Assembly (NCBI RefSeq): GCF_024305245.1
Contig: NZ_JAMWYX010000001.1
Span: 434,001-498,000, forward strand
Reading direction: 5' to 3'
From: Erythrobacter sp.
Lineage (GTDB): Bacteria; Pseudomonadota; Alphaproteobacteria; Sphingomonadales; Sphingomonadaceae
DNA: 64,000 nt
In this document: positions 61,505 through 64,000 of the stretch, piece after piece
How the letters are laid out: each line of letters starts with the position of its first letter
Position numbering within the stretch: the first letter of the stretch is position 1
Notes under the pieces: generated by a model
Database searches by the model: none
What the model was told of the DNA's origin: nothing
Seen by the model: the letters and a program-made list of their open reading frames with translations, nothing else
Translations under genes and position numbers: made by a program

Positions 61505-63307
61505 ATGATGGAGTTCCCCGTGCCCGGCCAGCCGGATCATGCCCGACCAGACACTGCCCCGATCAGCGGCGCGGCGATCCTTGTGCAATGCCTGATAGAG
61601 CAGGGTGTCGAATTCGTGTTCGGCTATCCCGGCGGCGCAGTACTGCCGATCTATGACGAACTTTTCGGTGATGAGCGTATTCGCCACATCCTCGTCCGGC
61701 ATGAAGCAGGCGCGGCCCACGCGGCGGAAGGCTATGCCCGCGCCACCGGCAAGCCCGGCGTGGTGCTGGTCACCTCCGGCCCCGGCGCGACCAATGCCAT
61801 CACCGGGATTGCCGATGCATGGATGGATTCGATCCCGCTGGTGGTCATCACCGGCCAGGTGCCGACCGCGCTGATCGGGACCGACGCGTTTCAGGAAGCC
61901 GACACCATCGGCATCACGCGCCACTGCACCAAGCATAATTATCTGGTCAAAGACCCGGCCGATCTCGCCGCGACGATCGAAGAGGCGTTCCGCATCGCCA
62001 CCACAGGCCGCCCCGGCCCGGTGGTGATCGACATTCCCAAGGACGTGCAGATAGCGGTTCCCTCGACCCGCCGCGCGTTCCTGCGTCCCGGCTCGCACCG
62101 TTATGCGCCGCAGACGGTCGCGCCTGCCGAGCAGATCATAGAAGCGATCGACATGATCGCCGCTGCCGAACGTCCGATCTTCTACACCGGCGGCGGGGTG
62201 ATCAATTCCGGCCCGCAAGCGAGCGAATTGCTGCGGCAGCTGCAGGACATCACCGGCGCGCCGGTCACTTCGACGCTGATGGGCCTCGGCTCATTTCCAA
62301 GCGTACATCCCGATTGGCTGGGGATGCTGGGGATGCACGGCACCTACGAAGCCAACATGGCGATGAACAAGGCCGACGTGATGGTCTGCATCGGCGCGCG
62401 CTTCGATGACCGGGTGACGGGCAGGCTCGATGCGTTCAGCCCTGATTCCAAGAAGATCCACATCGATATCGACCGGTCATCGATCAACAAGACGGTGCCG
62501 GTCGAACTCGGCATCGTCGGCGATTGCGGCACGGTTCTGGGCCAGATGATCGAGGCATGGGGAGATCGCAAACCCCGCGATCTGGGCGACTGGAAGGCGC
62601 GGATTGCAGGCTGGCGCGCACGCGAATGCCTTGCCTATCCCGAACGGTCGGTGAAGCACCCGAACATGATCATGCCGCAAAAGGCGGTCGAACGGCTTTA
62701 CGCCCTCACTCACAAGCAAAAGCCGATCATCTCGACCGAAGTGGGCCAGCACCAGATGTGGGCGGCGCAGTATTTCCGCTTCGACGATCCCAACAAGTGG
62801 CTGACCAGCGGCGGCCTCGGCACGATGGGATACGGCCTCCCTGCCGCCATCGGGGCGCAGCTGGGCCACCCCGATGCGCTGGTGATCGACATTGCGGGCG
62901 AGGCGAGCATCCAGATGAACATTCAGGAACTGGGCACCGCCAGCCAGTATCGCCTGCCGGTGAAGGTGTTCATCCTCAACAACGAATATATGGGCATGGT
63001 CCGCCAGTGGCAGGAACTGACCTATGAAAGCCGCTATTCGAACTCCTATTCCGACAGCCTGCCCGATTTCGTCCGACTGGCCGAGGCTTACGGCTGGAAG
63101 GGCATCCGCATCCACGACGAAAGCGAGCTTGATGAAGGCATCGCCGCGATGCTCGCGCATGATGGGCCGGTGATGGTCGATTGCCTCGTCGCGCAGGATG
63201 CCAACTGCCTGCCGATGATCCCCAGCGGGGCAGCACACACCGACATGCTGCTGTACGGCGACACGGTCGAAGGCACGATGGACGACGAAGCCAAGGCGCT
63301 CGTTTGA
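61505..63307 (+). CDS. ilvB: Acetolactate synthase large subunit
   Basis: 600 residues from ATG 61505; GTG 61520, with GGAG six bases upstream, is a serious alternative (595). First common step of branched-chain amino acid synthesis. Thiamine-diphosphate enzyme: the catalytic Glu in [50 protein letters not shown], and the ThDP/Mg segment near residue 466 reading AGEASIQMN where most AHAS have GDA or GDG. FAD region and C-terminus complete. Its TGA shares one base with the next start. Confidence 0.96.
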   Translation: MMEFPVPGQPDHARPDTAPISGAAILVQCLIEQGVEFVFGYPGGAVLPIYDELFGDERIRHILVRHEAGAAHAAEGYARATGKPGVVLVTSGPGATNAITGIADAWMDSIPLVVITGQVPTALIGTDAFQEADTIGITRHCTKHNYLVKDPADLAATIEEAFRIATTGRPGPVVIDIPKDVQIAVPSTRRAFLRPGSHRYAPQTVAPAEQIIEAIDMIAAAERPIFYTGGGVINSGPQASELLRQLQDITGAPVTSTLMGLGSFPSVHPDWLGMLGMHGTYEANMAMNKADVMVCIGARFDDRVTGRLDAFSPDSKKIHIDIDRSSINKTVPVELGIVGDCGTVLGQMIEAWGDRKPRDLGDWKARIAGWRARECLAYPERSVKHPNMIMPQKAVERLYALTHKQKPIISTEVGQHQMWAAQYFRFDDPNKWLTSGGLGTMGYGLPAAIGAQLGHPDALVIDIAGEASIQMNIQELGTASQYRLPVKVFILNNEYMGMVRQWQELTYESRYSNSYSDSLPDFVRLAEAYGWKGIRIHDESELDEGIAAMLAHDGPVMVDCLVAQDANCLPMIPSGAAHTDMLLYGDTVEGTMDDEAKALV

Positions 63308-63489
63308 TGCCTTACTGGGTTTTCGTACCGGTCGTCGCTGCGATCTGGTTGGTCGTTCTCGGCATCCGTGAATTCAGACGCAAGGATCATGCTTGGGGGA
63401 TGATCGACATCGTGATTGCCGTAAGCCTGCTCCTGATCCCGATCCCGAGCCATTCCGTCACAATCGATCTGCCGAGCCAGCAACCATGA
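63307..63489 (+). CDS. Small membrane protein between ilvB and ilvN, 60 aa
   Basis: 60 residues from ATG 63307, with two hydrophobic segments (about 4-19 and 33-47) separated by a basic loop (IREFRRKDHAWG) and a polar tail. Its ATG overlaps the ilvB stop by one base (TGATG) and its stop overlaps the ilvN start by four (ATGA), so it is translated between the two subunits. Family unknown. It could be a membrane tether or regulator of acetolactate synthase, or simply a coupled bystander. Confidence 0.85.
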   Translation: MPYWVFVPVVAAIWLVVLGIREFRRKDHAWGMIDIVIAVSLLLIPIPSHSVTIDLPSQQP

Positions 63490-64000
63490 AAATCACCGAA
63501 GCAGCTTCCGAGCGCCATGTGCTCGCCGTCACGGTCGATAATGAACCGGGGATCCTCGCCAAGATCACCGGGCTGTTTACCGCGCGTGGATACAACATCG
63601 ACAGCCTGACCGTGGCCGACATTACCGAAGACCATGCCCTTAGCCGCATCACCATCGTTACCAACGGGCCGCCGCAGGTGATCGACCAGATCGAGGCGCA
63701 GCTGGAACGGTTGGTGCCGGTGCACAAGGTCGTCGACCTCACCACCGCCGGCCCGCATGTCGAGCGCGAACTGGCGCTGATCAAGGTCACCGGCACGGGC
63801 GAGAAGCGGGTGGAGGCGCTGCGGCTCGCCGATATCTTCCGCGCGCGGCCCGTCGACACCACCACCGGAAGCTTCATCTTCGAAATCACCGGCCCGCCCG
63901 ACAAGGTCGACAGCTTCATCGCCCTGATGCGCGAACTGGGGCTGGTCGAAGTCGGCCGCACCGGCATCGTCGGAATGCTGCGCGGGGCCGATGGGGCCTG
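63486..64000 (+). CDS. ilvN: Acetolactate synthase small (regulatory) subunit, right edge
   Basis: 171 complete codons visible, then TG at the window end, so very likely only the last base of a TGA stop is missing. ACT domain at the start: ERHVLAVTVDNEPGILAKITGLFTARGYNIDSLTV, which binds valine for feedback inhibition, followed by the C-terminal regulatory half (ERELALIKVTG ... SFIFEITGPPDKVDSFIALMRELG). Overlaps the small membrane gene by four bases. Confidence 0.96.
   Translation, partial: MKITEAASERHVLAVTVDNEPGILAKITGLFTARGYNIDSLTVADITEDHALSRITIVTNGPPQVIDQIEAQLERLVPVHKVVDLTTAGPHVERELALIKVTGTGEKRVEALRLADIFRARPVDTTTGSFIFEITGPPDKVDSFIALMRELGLVEVGRTGIVGMLRGADGA

Overview
The window is a contiguous, GC-rich, densely coded piece of bacterial chromosome. 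Almost every gene is a core gene, and both the gene content and the gene order point to an alphaproteobacterium of the Sphingomonadales, probably Erythrobacteraceae-like. The supporting signs are the gatB/yqeY-like gene followed by dnaG and rpoD, the mreBCD-mrdA-rodA block, RibB with a degenerate RibA half, Coq4-type quinone proteins, DUF4170 and DUF1206 proteins, and lineage-typical small envelope proteins. No insertion sequence, integrase, prophage, CRISPR array or rRNA operon was seen. One tRNA (Lys, anticodon CTT) is present. No stretch longer than 300 bases lacks a gene; the longest gaps are about 200 bases (before mreB, before the DUF883 gene, and before rpsD).

Layout. 1-2000: glyS (cut by the left edge) and glyQ on the minus strand. 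2074-2954: an operator array, a tiny membrane peptide, an XRE repressor and a membrane protein. 3030-4905: two TraB/GumN paralogues. 5039-11261: rplY, pth, a P-loop kinase-like protein, a Tat-exported SDR, ychF, a nucleotide pyrophosphatase/phosphodiesterase and a DUF1206 protein with an EcfG-like promoter. 11287-13140: mutL (minus). 13345-19253: the rod-shape operon mreB-mreC-mreD-mrdA-rodA. 19372-21272: tRNA-Lys, ribB (HTH-RibB-pseudoRibA fusion) and ribH. 21410-23608: a small unknown gene, a MarR-like gene, eno (minus). 23800-25903: a four-gene envelope operon resembling yqjD/yqjE. 25972-27225: DUF4170, GNAT, greA (minus). 27349-32619: carA, an exported unknown protein, carB (minus), with a REP-like compound palindrome inside the operon. 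32761-37260: yqeY-like, dnaG, rpoD. 37292-42999: a sterol-desaturase family protein (minus), rpiB-glyA-small membrane gene-nrdR-trmJ, a small secreted protein, rpsD. 43110-53549: a flavodoxin-fold oxidoreductase, then a long minus-strand run (chorismate mutase, S9 peptidase, tgt, outer-membrane protein, ABC exporter, queA, cyclophilin, coaD, ispA, xseB). 53621-56997: two membrane proteins and purL. 57008-59442: a Coq4-like gene, an iodotyrosine-deiodinase-like flavoprotein gene and a second Coq4-like gene with matching operators. 59575-64000: serB and miaA (overlapping divergent starts), then ilvB, a 60-residue membrane protein and ilvN (cut at the right edge, probably only at its stop codon).

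The best candidates for something undescribed are: (1) the Coq4 / deiodinase-like flavoprotein / Coq4 cluster, whose two promoter regions share a near-identical TTACA-N4-TGTmA operator; (2) the XRE-small membrane peptide-membrane protein module behind four regularly spaced 16-bp dyads; (3) a small membrane protein translationally coupled between ilvB and ilvN; and (4) the HTH-RibB-degenerate-RibA fusion preceded by a palindrome. All assignments are by reading motifs and recalled family knowledge; no database search was run.
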